A stretch of 64,000 nucleotides of DNA from contig AP031357.1 of assembly GCA_037833965.1 (NCBI GenBank), forward strand, positions 11,986,001-12,050,000. The letters run 5' to 3'. A model generated the notes under the pieces. The model had not been told where the DNA came from. It made no database searches and saw only the letters and a list, made by a program, of their open reading frames with translations. The position numbers and the translations under genes were made by a program. Source of the stretch: Marchantia polymorpha subsp. ruderalis. Taxonomy: Eukaryota; Streptophyta; Marchantiopsida; Marchantiales; Marchantiaceae. This document shows, piece by piece, positions 1 through 11,483 of this stretch (its first letter is position 1; each line of letters begins with the position of its first letter).

Positions 1-1010
1 TTAGGACTTAAAGGGTATAAAGTAGTTCAAGGCTCTTGCCTTGGGATTCTTCCAGTTTCGGAAGTGTATATTAGGAACTCATTTTCTCTGCGTGTTTGTG
101 TCATTAGTTCTGTCACCGCGCAAGAGGAGCTACAGCTTGACGAAGATACCGCATTTTGTAGCTGAAGGCCTTCGGCCGAATGTTCAGAGCTAGTGTACTG
201 GTTAGATACTTGAGCAGTTTGGATCTACACCTGCGGGGGATTGCTGAATGCTCAGAGCTAGTAACTGGTTAGATACTTGAACAGTTCGTCCCTACACCTT
301 GGGGTGATTGTTCCTGTTTGTACTCCTTCGGGATGTTTCCCCTGAATGCCAAAGTGAAGTTTTGTTACTTCGAGTAAACCTTGGTTGTAATTCAGGTTAC
401 GCTGCAGAAGGCGTCCTCGGGGCAAACCTCTGTAGTATTTCTGGGAATGACTAGTGCTTGGGAATTCAAACTCGTCAATAAACTGTTATGATGTGCAACT
501 GAATCTTTTCTCAATTGAGTTTCTCAGTTCGGAACTATATTCTCTGCGCGTTTTGTGAGTTGAGTGTGTTGTTCACCGCGTGTGAGTGACTTCGGTTTGA
601 CGAAGATACCGCATCCGAAGTAGGAAGTGCAACCCAGGTGCCTTGCGCTAGCAGAAACTAGTGGAAGGGTTGTAAAAGCCGGAGTTGGGAGTCACTACCT
701 GCAGATTCGCTGAATGTACTCGTGAGAAACTTTCCCCCTGAAATCTTAAGTAGAGGTCCTAACCGACCTCTGAGTTGTGTTTCTATAGTTTCACATGTGT
801 GTTGGGGTGAACTACGCTGCACTGTGCGTCCTCTGAGTGACCTCTGAGTTGAGCACTTGCAGTACTTCTGGGAGTGACAGTCGCCTGAGAATTCAAACTC
901 TTCAATAGTCTGTTAAACGTGACACTTTGTACTCTGTGTGTTGCCATTGTCCCTGTGGGTTTGACCTTTTTGCTGCTATACTGCAGTTTTAGCCTTTGGT
1001 GGGTTATTAC
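1..1010. repeat. Left arm of a ~1-kb inverted repeat
   Basis: This stretch reappears in reverse complement at 2111-3101. The outermost shared part is the sequence at 1-25, matched just before 3101. The innermost part ends with GTGGGTTATTAC near 1003-1014, matched at 2111. The arm is itself repetitive. A block at about 60-500 recurs at about 520-925, sharing TTGACGAAGATACCGCA, a TCACCGCG motif and GAATTCAAACTC. A shorter unit of about 67 bp (CAGAGCTAGT..ACTGGTTAGATACTTGA) is doubled near 185-290. No protein is recognisable in it. The left boundary lies at or before the window start. It may be a terminal repeat of a foldback-type element; that reading is inference. Confidence 0.8.
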
Positions 1011-1019
1011 ATTCGGGTA

Positions 1020-2119
1020 AGTGTGCAAGTAACTAATAATTCCATGAACGATTTGAAGGTGAAGGGTTTAGGATTGTGGATTCTGCATGTATCGACTCGC
1101 CATATTAGTTGCAAAAATAATGTCTGAGCGGGTGCGTGTCAAAAATATCAAGAGTCCCACTACTCGCCGGTACAGAGTGGCATAGACAGGCGGCGTTTCA
1201 GTATCATGTCGTAGTTGGATTCCGTCATTGAGAGTAATCTCCAAGAGGCGAGCATCTAGATGCCCAAGTTCTCGTAGAATTTTCTCAGCATATACAGCTT
1301 GGTAGAGAAGAGTCTATCAGCTGTGCGCAGAAATTGTACTCCAATTTATGTTTGGACGGAACCAAGGTCCGTCATGACAAAGTCTTATAACAAGTCATTA
1401 ATGAGTTGGTTTACAAGACCTGAATAACTCCATGTTACCATGAGATCATTGACATAAAGAATCAAAATGACGATTCTGGTCGATAGTACAAATTGGTGTA
1501 AGCGCGGCTACATGATAGTCCTTGCTCTTGAAGGTACGTGTCAATGCGGCTATACCAGGCCCTCGGAGTTTGATGTATCCCATACAAAGCTTTGTGCAGT
1601 TTACACACGCAATGCTCTTGGCCAGGAATAGTAAATTCTTGCGGTTGCTATAAGAAAATCTCTTCTTTAATCACCTCAATAAGAAATGCGGTTTGAACGT
1701 CAAGATGTCGAATGACCAATCCGAATGGCCAGCCAGAAACAACACAAATTGTCTCCCATTTAACAACCGGCGCGAAAGTCTCATGATAGTCAACACTGTG
1801 TTTTTGTTCAAAGCCTCTTGCTACCAATCGGGCCTTGTGTCGTGGTGGCTGTCCAAATTGGCTCGGTTTGATTTTGTACACCCAATGCGCCGTAATCGTT
1901 TTCTTTGCACGGAGTCATGTCAACTAGTTCCCAAGTCTGATTTTGCATGATGGAGTCGTACTCCGATTGCATGGCCTGTTGCCAGACAGGATTGTCGCAT
2001 ACATCATGAAAAGTAAGATCCTCTCCTGTGTCCAAGTCAACAGAGATAAGAGTGGAACCTTCGAAAGAAGATTCGAAGTTGATGGTGTCACCGTTGAGTT
2101 CAAGCTTGTAATAACCCAC
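1020..2119 (-). pseudogene. Copia reverse transcriptase fragment between the inverted arms
   Basis: Read on the minus strand, this encodes the RVT_2 region typical of Ty1/Copia pol. Recognisable pieces, in order, are an AMQSEYDSIMQNQTWELV segment near 1950, a KARLVARGF..DYHETFAPVVK segment near 1770-1830, LDVQTAFL near 1690, a VCKLHKALYGI..PRAWY segment near 1560-1600, the polymerase box as YVND instead of YVDD near 1450, and a TRTRSDIIFATNMASRYMQNP segment near 1090-1140. Several frameshifts and stops break it. It starts and ends at the inverted-repeat arms, so it looks like captured or interrupted pol without gag or integrase. The order matches the Copia remnant at 7308-9467, so the two may once have been one element. 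Confidence 0.85.
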
Positions 2120-3101
2120 TAAAGGCTAAAACTGCAATATAGTGGTAGAAAGGTCGAACCCACAGGGATAGAGGAACACACAGGGTACAAAGTGTCACGT
2201 TTAACAGACTATTGAGGAGTTTGAATTCTCAAGCGACTGTCACTCCCAGAAATACTGCAAGTGTTCACTCGGAGCTCACTCGGAGGTCGCACAGTGCAGC
2301 GTAACACACACACACACTCACCTGAAACTACAGACACACAACCCAGAGATCGGTTAGGACCTATACTCAAGATTTCAGGAGGAAAGTCTCTCGCGAGTAC
2401 ACTCAGCGAAGCTGCGGGTAGTGACTCCCAACTCTGGCTTTTACAACCCTTCCACTAGCTGCCTGCTAGCGTAGAGAAACCCGGATTGGACTTCCTACTT
2501 CGGATCGAAGTCAATCATACGCGGTGAACAACACTCTCAACTCACAAAACGCGCAGAGAACACAGGTCCGCACAGAAGGACTCAATGAGAAACATTCCAG
2601 TAACACACCACAATAGTCTATTGAAGAGTTTGAATTCTTACGCACTTGTCATTCCCAGAAATACTACAGGGGTTACCCCAAAGGCACCTGCTGCAGCGTA
2701 ACCTGAATTTACAACCAAGGCTTACACGAAGTAGCAAAACTTCACTTTGGCATTCAGGGGAAAAATCCCGAAGGAGTACAATCAGAAATAGTCACTCGAA
2801 GGTGTAAGGGGGAAATTGTTCAAGTATCTAACTCGTCACTGGCTCTTAGCATTGGCATTCATCCGCAGGTGCAGATCCGAACTACTCAAGTCTCTAATCA
2901 ATATACTAGCTCTGAACATTCGGCCGAAGGCCTTCAGCTACAAAATGCGGAACGCCAAGTTGTAGCTCCTCTTGCGTGGTGACAGAACTACGGACACAAA
3001 CACGCAAAGAAAATGAGTTCCTAATCAGCACTTCCGATGTTGGGAAAGATCCCAAGGCAAGACGCCTTGAACTACTTTATACCTTCTAAGTCCTAACACT
3101 A
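2111..3101. repeat. Right arm of the ~1-kb inverted repeat
   Basis: This is the reverse complement of the left arm at 1-1010, diverged by substitutions and small indels. It carries the same landmarks in inverted order, for example CGGCCGAAGGCCTTCAGCTAC near 2922-2942 against 161-181. Beyond 3101 the match stops and a short run of CACTACACTATACTGCACTACGCTACAC-like low-complexity repeat follows, shared with nothing at the left end that can be seen in this window. Confidence 0.8.
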
Positions 3102-3118
3102 CACTATACTGCACTACG

Positions 3119-4345
3119 CTACACGCCGGCACGGAACCACGCTACACTACACTGTGCGGAACCTGTGCTTCGCTTCCTGCGCGACGGACTGCCGCGCATT
3201 AACTTCCTACCCTGCCAGTTCTCAGCTCGACTGCGCAGTCCCAATTGCCGCAACACCGCGGAAACCTCCGTCTCAAGGGTGGCCATGGTGTCTCGCGCCT
3301 TCGACAGAAAAGAATCCAGCTTCTTCGCTTCCCGCCGCCGACTCCGACTGTCACCTTCCAACAACCCGGCTACACGAAGCTCTAACTCACGCAGTGTGAA
3401 TTTCTCCTACGCCGCCACTTCCCAGTGGGCGTAGCCCTTGAGATAGTGGGCGACACGCCTCGCCATCTCTTCCTTCGTGCGATCTGCCTCTCGCCTGCGA
3501 TCGTCTTCAATTACTACCAACTGCGATTCGGCCTCCGTACGCTGTGCTCTCAATTCTCCGCACTCCGACTGCAGCCTGCGGATTAAGTCCTCATCCGCCT
3601 GTCGTGCGAGCTGACACTGCTCCAACAACCGCGTCTGTCGCACGAGCTCCTCTGACAAAACCTGATTCTGAGTCTTCTCAAAAATCAGCGCTTCCGTGAC
3701 TTTCACCATATCCTTGGTGAGCTCTTCCAGTCTCCCATTCTTCACCTTGTCGTAGTGGGTGTACGTTTTCCGAATGAGATTGTACTGACCCCACAAGCAT
3801 TCATGCTTCTTTCGCAGTTCCTTAAGTTCCCGGTACACCCGAGCTAGCAGCTTGCTGGTGTGGACTTTAGTGCGAGTTCGCCTGCACACTAACTCGACGT
3901 AGGACCCAGGCTGGCGAGGATCCGCGTACTTATCCACCTTGCGATCCAAGTACCTCAGCAGAGGTACTACCTGCTCACAGAGCGCCGCCGCCGGCGCACC
4001 AACTATTTCTTCCTCCTCCTCCTCCTCGGTGTCTCCCGATCCCAACACTGATTCCGTGGATCCTCCTTCGTCATCATCCGAAGGGAGGATTTCGGTCGCC
4101 ATTGATTGCGTTGGCGACTGGCCTGAGTGAGGCTGCGAGTGGTCTGCGTGTTCTGCCGCCGATGGCGCTCCTGCAGCTTCGCTGCTCCCTGCTAGAATGT
4201 CCAAGGCGGTGGGTGAATGCGGCCGTGCCACATCCCCATCGTCCGCCTGTCGTACGTCGATCGTAACTCCTTCGCCGTCGACGTCCACCGCCGAAGGTGA
4301 TTGAGCGGAATGTGTCTGCGCGGGGTGCAATTGTGCATCGCGCAC
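3119..4345 (-). pseudogene. Coiled-coil C-terminal part of the same repetitive family
   Basis: The frame is open from 4345 to a TAG at 3407-3409 and continues in the same frame to 3119. It encodes an acidic, Pro/Ser-rich N-terminal stretch with a run of seven glutamates, then about 170 residues of charged heptad-like coiled coil (LARVYRELKELRKKHECLWG onward). The coiled coil goes on past the TAG (LRELELRVAGLLEGDSRSRR). Upstream the same frame extends beyond 4345 through another TAG near 4407. The phase differs from the 4672-6129 block, so either a frameshift or an intron lies in the roughly 300-bp gap. I do not know a function. It is probably the C-terminal half of one decayed multi-domain protein. 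Confidence 0.55.
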
Positions 4346-4429
4346 GCGAATTTCATCCTGCAGACAGCCAATCCGCTCCTCCGTTAAGTCATGTTCCCTC
4401 GATCGGTCCTACTCCCTAGATCGGTCCTG

Positions 4430-7000
4430 CGCGAGGGATGCGTCTGGCCTACGCGTAGGCGCAATCCTCGGCGCGTAATCCGCCGCAGGCGCAGCGCCGA
4501 AGGCGTCTACCGCCGAAGGTGATAGAGCCGAAGGCCGCCCGCCCGATGTCTATTGGCCTGAAGGCCTGGCGCTGAAGGCGCAAATCCCGGCGCTCTGTCC
4601 GCCATAGGGCCTTGCCCCGAAGGCCCTTGAGCCGAAGGCGGATCTTCCGCCGGCTCCTTCCCCTTCCTACGTTATACCGGGAGTGAGTCCTGCCTACGCA
4701 TAGGCGGCCGCCTATGCGTAGGCGAACTTTCTCTGCCTACGCGTAGGCAGAGGTCCATGCCTGCAAGGGGTCGCCTATCCACAGGGAGTCGCCTGTGCGT
4801 AGGCGGCATACTCGTCCGCATCGCACGTGGTAACTCCTGACCCGAAGGCCGTCTCTCGTCCGCCGGAGGCGTAGCGTGGTCCACCGCTCCTGCGGACGTC
4901 CGCGCAGTCCCATCCTTCTCCGGGGACGCACTTCCCTTCTCTGTGACGATCGTCGCCGTTTCCGCGCTGCTGGCTGGTAACACAAGCCTGCGCGCCTTCT
5001 GCTTCGGCCGGCTGCATACTTCGGGTAGTGGCCGCTGCCGTATGGGAGCAGTGGGTTCTCGATGTTGCTCCTCCTCCGGTTCCTCTCTCCATCTTTGTTT
5101 CCGCGGCACTCTCGCTGCGGGTGTGTTTCTTCCCTCGTCCCGCTGAGTCGGTGGAGTGGAAGTTGGCGAATCCTCCGCGTCGGTGTCTACTTCGTTATCC
5201 CGCACATACTTCCCGGGATGGTCGACTGACAATGGCGGAAAGCGAGCATGCTCCGCCGCGGTCAAACAATTCCTCTGTCGATAAAAGTTTATCAAGAAGG
5301 GGGAGAGGTGATTGAGAGTTCCCCCTTTTTCCTCATATGCATGCTGTCGCATCACCCTATGTAGGATGCGCGCCCAGTGAACTGGAGCTCCGACTAATGT
5401 GAGCTCCACAAAAGATACCTGCCACAACGTGATGTACGAAGTGCGGTGCGGCTACAACAATTGCAGCAGCACCGCCGCTACAGTTCTGCGGAAACGATCT
5501 TTGTAGTCGCGGGTCTTGTACCCGTTCTTGAAAGACCTCTCCCGCTTGAACAATTCCACGATTTGCGCTTCGTCCTGCTTCGACACCTTGACGTTCTCAC
5601 TATCAAATAGGAGGTACCCGTCGTCGCCTGCACACCTCCCCAATGCCTGTGCCCAATCGTGGACGGTCCACCTATCTACATGCGGACGCAATCCGCGCGT
5701 AGGTAGTCGCTCAGCGTCCAACCATTCGCGCATCATGTCTACACACACGTAATTCCATCCCCACATGAACTCAAGTTTCCTTGAAATCAGCCGGTCCTCA
5801 AAAGCACGCAACCCGTTCAGTGGAAGCCGGAATGGCATCATCCGCAGCCTGTTCAACTTCGACATCGCGTTCTTGAAATTAGCTTGCGCAACAACTCTCT
5901 CTCTGCTCTACTCGAGCCTCTTGCTCGCGCTTCTGCCTCCTCTGCAAACTCTAATTTCTCTCAATTCCAACTGCCGCGCACTCAATTCTCTCTCAGCCAC
6001 CGAGTAAGTCTCCGCGCGGCGATGTCTAGAGTGTCTATCAGCTAGCAGGTGAACGCGCGCAGCTCGCACCAGAAAGTGAAATCGCGAATTCAAGAATGGG
6101 GCGTCATCCGTCTCCTCGTTGAAGGTCATGGTCGGCTCTTGGTCGTGAAGGTCGGATCACTTGATGGCCGCGCCGGCTCCGCGCTATAACGGCCTCCTCT
6201 CTCACGCGCGGCTTCACGCTCCGCCGACGCCGACTTAACTCACACGCTCGAATTGGCAATTTGAACTCCGCTAGCGTACTATGCCGCAGACATGGGTGCG
6301 CAGCGCCGAAGGCGGATTTCTCGCCGGCGCGCTACACTCCTTCGTACTTAACTTTGGCTAGTCCCGCTCCGCCGAAGGCAATCGTCCGCGCATGGGACAA
6401 AAATTGAACTCCCTTCTGCGTAGGCAGAATCCCTGGCGGAATCTCCGCCGGCGCAGAACTTCATCTGCCTGTGCGTAGGCGTTCGCCTACGCGTAGGTGA
6501 ATCCCGTCCGCGCAGGTTCCTTGCCGTAGGCGCAGCGCCGAAGGCGGCTGTGCCGAAGGCGTTGACCGCGGTCATCGGACTCCGTCGAGTTTGTCCATTT
6601 CTCTCGCCTCTCCGTCGGCGCTCTTGTCCCCGTAATTCCGACCGGCCGAAGGCGCACTCGTCCGTTCCGTCCGTACGGTCTATACGGATTTACTACTCCG
6701 CCGGGTTCTCGCCCGTCTGTGATGCACTGGCGCCGAAGCCGCTGTACAATTTCCAACCCCGAAGGCGCATCTCTAGGGCCGAAGGCGGGCTTCCCGCCGA
6801 CGCCGAAGCGCCTGTGCGTAGGCGGCCTTCGCGTCCGCCTGTGCATAGGTTTCAGTCCTCCCCGCCTACGAGTAGACGTCATTCGCGGCGAACATCCTGC
6901 CGACGTCAAACCCTATTTCGCCTATGCGTAGGCGAACTTCCCTCGTCCGCGCATCGGACAAACCTTCCTCGCCTACGCGTAGGCGGAGATCTTCGTATAT
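4430..7000. repeat. Cluster of short palindromes (CCTACGCGTAGG type and GCCGAAGGC type)
   Basis: The GC-rich segment contains many copies of GCCTACGCGTAGGC or one-base variants, for example near 4444, 4692-4718 (two back to back), 4736, 4790, 6468-6500, 6806, 6920 and 6970. Many copies of GCGCCGAAGGCG or CCGAAGGC are mixed in. Each is a self-complementary or near-palindromic unit of 10-14 bp. They occur in both the coding and non-coding portions of the decayed gene, so coding constraint does not explain them. Confidence 0.75.
4672..6129 (-). pseudogene. N-terminal conserved part of a repetitive plant protein family, broken by amber stops
   Basis: One reading frame runs from an ATG at 6129 to a TAA at 4672, interrupted by two TAG codons at 5908-5910 and 5452-5454 with no frame change. 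The middle carries the conserved core (VDRWTVHDWAQALGRC, then FKNGYKTRDYKDRFRRTVA, then WQVSFVELTLVGAPVHWARIL). It is followed by NHLSPFLINFYRQRNCLTAAE and a charged low-complexity tail. From memory, proteins with this core are numerous among hypothetical proteins of Marchantia polymorpha; the family has no function known to me and behaves like a transposon-borne gene. Several short palindromes of the region fall inside the low-complexity coding part. The identification rests on recollection, not on a search. Confidence 0.6.
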
Positions 7001-7307
7001 TTCGACCTTCATAACTCCCGGAGTACTCATCCGTTCGTGGCGTTCTTGGGCTCGTTAGAATCAGCGCGTCAAGCTCTTTCCAACAAAACCCTAATCAAGT
7101 CGAGGCGTTTGGGAATTGATCAGGTTCTGAAGGATTTCTCTAGCGCCGAAGGCGGATTACGCACCTTGCGCTGAAGGGGTACTCCTTCAGAGCCCGTCGT
7201 TTAGGGCGGCGCCTATCCCCGACGTTGCGCCCAACTCCTAGATTCTACGAGATCTTTCGAGATTCTTTGAGATCATCCAGTTTCATTCTATTTTGATGCA
7301 CCGGTGG

Positions 7308-9467
7308 CTATTTACACTGCTGCCGCGGTACAGTTTTCCAAAAATGTTTTAAATTCCTCAAAAATACCAAAAGTGGGGTACCACAAAGCTGGTACACGTA
7401 CTCCAAAAGATGTTGAGGTGACTGACGTGTGCGAGTGGAGCGCCGAGGTGGTGGATCTTGTACACCTTGATTGACGCGTTGTAGTTGCGTGGAGTGCGGT
7501 AGAGAATCAGCTGGTAGCGAATCTTGTGGTTGCGGCACAGTAGATGACTACGGAACTTTAGCATATGATTCGGTCAGTTGTTGACTTTGGGTGAAACGTG
7601 GGCAAGTTGTGGTGAAGGTTTTGGAACTAGATGAGCAATGACTGGCAGTGTTGACAGGATCCTTGATAACTGCAATTGGAGCAAAGGTTAGAGGCGCCGT
7701 GACTCCATGTAACTCGTTCGGTATCTTTGGCAAAGAAGTAAAAGCCAAAGGATGCGCGGAGCTGCTCATCTAAGTCAGATAAGAATCTGATGGATCTTCG
7801 ACGTCCACATGTGAAGATTCAATGATGCAAACATCACGCAAAACAAAAACGCATCGCTTGAAAGGCTGGAAACACCGATATCTTTTAGCTTGATCGTCGT
7901 GGCTAAGCAAAATGCATTGCTCCAAGTGCGCATCCAGCTTGCCCAAGTTGGAAGAACTATCTTTGACGTAGATGGTGGATCCAAAGATTCTTAAATGAGC
8001 AACTCACGATTTGCGATTGAAAAAAATATCCACAAGAGTTCAATCTAGAAAGGCCTTGCTGGATCGTAAATTTAGAATAATACATGCAGCCTTCACCGCT
8101 TCAACCCAAAGAAAGTTGGTAAGTTTTTTGTCAATGAGCAAACAACGAATGATGTCAAGCAATGATATGTTCTTCCGCTCAACAACTCTGTTCTTCCGCG
8201 GAGTTTGAGGTACAGTGAGCTAACAACGAATTCCATGAGATTCACAGAAATCTATGAAGGCCTGTGACGTATACTCCTCACCATTATAGGATCGTAAGGT
8301 GGGGCAATTTTTCAGCAAGAACGAACACCGTCGCCTTAATGTGACGGTGTTGGTTCTTGTTAAAAAATTTTGATTTTTTCAAGCACTTCTGATTTGCGAA
8401 CTATGAAGTAAACCCATGTTTGAGGAGAAAAATCGTCAATGAAGCTAACAAAATACCTCGCACTACCTAGAGAAGGTTGGCAAAAAGGACCACAAACGTC
8501 CGAGTGAATCAAGTGCAGGGGCTGCTCAGCCCTCGTGTCTAAACGTTTGGATATCTTTGTTTGCATTTGCTTCCCTTGAAAGCAGCTCGAACAAGGTCTA
8601 TCCGGTAACTGGAGTCGCGGCATACCTGTAATAGCATCGGATAGAATCATCCGCCGTATCCATTCTTTGCAAAAATGCCCCAACCTGCGGTGCCATATGT
8701 CAAATTTTGAAGGCTGCTCCGAAGAGATGGAATATCACAACTGCTTCACCTTCAAGTCGTTCATGAAATTATCCATTACTTGTGCACTTATTTAGACTAT
8801 GGACTTTTCTATGCAAAGGGGGAGGAATACATACTCTGGAGGTACTAAGACGGCAACTATGTTCAAGATGCATATGTTTAAAAACATCGTACTGGCTTGA
8901 TAAGTTCAAAAAAGTATAATAATTTACCATGTCCTCAAGATTTCCACAATTGAACTCTTCAAGCATATAAGAGATGTTTTTCACTTCCGTGAGGTGTTCA
9001 TCCATGGTAATGCTTTTGATCTTCTTGAGGCAAAAGAATTTATCTATCATTTGAGCTTGCCTTGGGCCTTGGTCATAGCGGTGTTTAAGTGCATTCTAAA
9101 GATCATACGAGTCATTGTATCACTTGAAAAGCTTCAAGTCGAACATTCTGGAATTTTTCATGAACAAGCTCATACATTTGAACCATTATGATATTTCCAC
9201 CGTTCCCATGGGAGAAGACGAGAGTGTGGTGCAATAGAAGAACAAACCATCTCTCTAAAGCTCAAGTTTAATTCTGAACAACCAAACTCAGTAGTTTGAA
9301 GCACCAGCAAAGTGATATGAGTTTGGTAAATTTGCTTCATCTGGAGCTACTGCTAAGCGGTCGGTGGCTCCGTGTTGGTTTCTCTACGAGCCTCCACCTC
9401 CATTGCCAGAACTGGCAGGAGGAGTGTGATCGAGGATAACAGTACTGGAACTAGTAACAACTGACAT
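7308..9467 (-). pseudogene. Copia retrotransposon remnant: gag, integrase and linker
   Basis: Read on the minus strand from an ATG at 9467, the start looks like a Copia gag (MSVVTSSSTVILDHTPPASS). A gag middle follows at 8769-9050 (EHLTEVKNISYMLEEFN, SQYDVFKHMHLEH). At 8360-8683 come the pre-integrase zinc region and the start of the integrase core (GHFCKEW, CSSCFQGKQ, LHLIHSDVCGPF, YFVSFIDDFS). Pieces of the integrase C-terminal part follow, then the linker before reverse transcriptase (RRSTRTRQSPQHL near 7400-7440). Multiple stops and frameshifts break it, and it ends abruptly at about 7308 beside the GC-rich region. Reverse transcriptase is missing here, but a Copia reverse transcriptase on the same strand lies at 1020-2119. 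Confidence 0.8.
8740..8830 (+). pseudogene. Small plus-strand Copia fragment (end of reverse transcriptase)
   Basis: The plus strand reads LLHLQVVHEIIHYLCTYLDYG, then GLFYAKG, like the stretch following the Copia polymerase (HLQ..RILRYL..T..GL.Y). The same sequence exists in minus orientation at about 1020-1065. The fragment lies inside the minus-strand Copia remnant, so it was inverted or inserted there. It is short, and its identity rests on this one motif and the second copy. Confidence 0.5.
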
Positions 9468-9605
9468 GATTGATGAAAAAAATATAAAAATATAACAAGT
9501 GGTACACTTGTACGAGATAACTGCGATCTGCAACCTCTCCGCTGATTCTCACTTAGGTTTACCTCATATGACTTTGCGCTAGCTCATCATGGTTCTAGAA
9601 GACTA

Positions 9606-10136
9606 TCATTTCTCCTTATACTCATAACTTTTCTCCATTCTTATAGCAATTCGAATGGCTTTAGCTTTAGAAGAAGACTTCTCATATTTCACCTTACTTC
9701 GAATCTCGAGTCTCAAACCTCCAACAAAGTTTTTCATGAGCATTGCCCGTATCCCCACGATTGTAGCATCCACTTCGTCTCCACCCTTCCTCAACACCAC
9801 ATGGAATCTTGACTTGAACTTCTCAGTTCTCTCTACCTAGGTCTTCATCTTCTCGTTCTTTCCTTGTTTCAAGAAGATGATCTCACACATTAGCTTTTCA
9901 TAACTTTCATTGGAAAGAAAGGTTTTGATCAGGTACTTCGTCAATGTCTTCCAAGTGTCATCCTCCAAATGCTCCCTCTTGTACTCTTTGTACCACTTGA
10001 GAGCAGAATCTTCCAAAAAATCCGGCAAAAGCATAGCTCACTTGTCCTTCTTCCTCTCATTGTTTCATATGCAAGTCCTCTTGAAGTCTCTAACAAAAGA
10101 TTCTACATCCTCATTCTCCCTTCCATAAAACACCGG
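9606..10136 (-). pseudogene. Partial gag of Ty3 family B
   Basis: The minus strand encodes LLPDFLEDSALKWYKEYKRE near 9975-10034 and VLRKGGDEVDATIVGIRAML near 9740-9797. Both match the gag of the family B element at 61797-63494 almost residue for residue. A frameshift or stop at about 9837 separates the pieces, and the C-terminal half with the zinc knuckle and protease is deleted. It is a non-functional remnant of the retrotransposon capsid gene. Confidence 0.85.
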
Positions 10137-10358
10137 AAGCTTTCCTATTTTCAAATAATTTTTATTTTATTTTATTGGAAATCTATATAGGACTTTCTAA
10201 TACAATACAAATAACACTAACTCTATCCTTGAGTAGTTCATCCAAGGAAACACAAATTGGCTCATTAAATATAGCCATAGTTCTCTACTCCCTTAGACAC
10301 ACAACGAGTCTTACCCTCATCATCATCTTCTCTATCATCCGAATAATGATCTTCATCT

Positions 10359-10670
10359 CTAGTTGGAGGTTGAACCAGCCGAGGTCACTTTCTCCGTTTC
10401 AGCATTTAGCTTGCCGTCAAAACCTTCCACAAGTGATTCTAGAAGCTCCTTCACTCCGCTGCAATCTTGTCCCGCCGGTAGTCTTATCACTCCACAATTG
10501 TCACAAAAGGTCGTGTTTTGAGATTCATGTGGAGATGATGGTCCTGAGTGAAATTTCAACTCTCCCAATTTACTCTTGCTCCTCAATCTTTTATCCTTGT
10601 TCCGTAAGGAAAAATTGATAGCCTTATGTCCCTCCTATTTACAATAAAAGCAAGTCATTTTTTACTTTTG
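10359..10670 (-). pseudogene. Leader ORF with CCHC knuckle, family B (older copy)
   Basis: Upstream of gag on the minus strand lies a reading frame beginning with a zinc-knuckle-like CFYCK.EGHKAINF (the last cysteine replaced by phenylalanine) near 10625-10665. It continues through LRNKDKRLRSK to a CDNCGVIRLPAGQDC segment and ends at 10359. The newer copy at 63717-64000 encodes nearly the same peptide, with the final cysteine kept. An internal stop interrupts the knuckle here. Function unknown. Confidence 0.6.
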
Positions 10671-11483
10671 GAGATTGATCCACTACTCTTTCTTCAATCT
10701 ACACCTTGAATTCTCTTGTATTAGAGTTCAAGAGACTATAACATCCAAGCCTTGAGGCACTTTGGATAATCTAATCTTCCAGTCCCCTTGTTCACTTATT
10801 TTTCCATAAAGTAGAAACCACTCAAAAAACATTTCCCAGAAGCGTTATCTATTTGGCATAAACTGAGAATAAGAAAATTCAAAACTTTTGCTCTCTTATC
10901 CTGATTTTGTACCCCCTAAACTTCAAAATAGCAAAATAGCATAATTTGTCTTCAGACGTGATATCTCAATGATATTTTAGCTCACACATAGGTTATGTTC
11001 CGATACACACTTGTACAAAGCTTCAGAAGCTAGCTTGAAAGACACAAAAAGTAATTTACTCCACACAAAGTTTTCTGAGAGCAAACTTTTGGCACTCGTG
11101 AAAACACCTCAACTTCTAATACTTATATCTTTCTGTAAACTCATGAATTAGACCTGAAACAAAAATTGGAACATTCTTTACCTTCCAATCTAGTATCAAT
11201 AAAAACTTTGAAAAATACTTTCAAAAATACTTTTTCTATATCTAACATCACTTTTTTCTCAAAATCATGTGTTTACGTGAAGAAAACATACAAAATCACT
11301 TCTAGGCTATCATATGAGACTACTGGATAAACAAAGTGAATTTCACTCTCAAGTATACTCTCAGCTCTTTCATTCTCCAACGTTAACTCCAAGTGATACC
11401 TCATGGACATTTTTTCTCGAGCTAAAAATCTAATTTTAAACATTTCACTTTCTAGATTGAGGACCCGGCAATTAAACAAAAAA

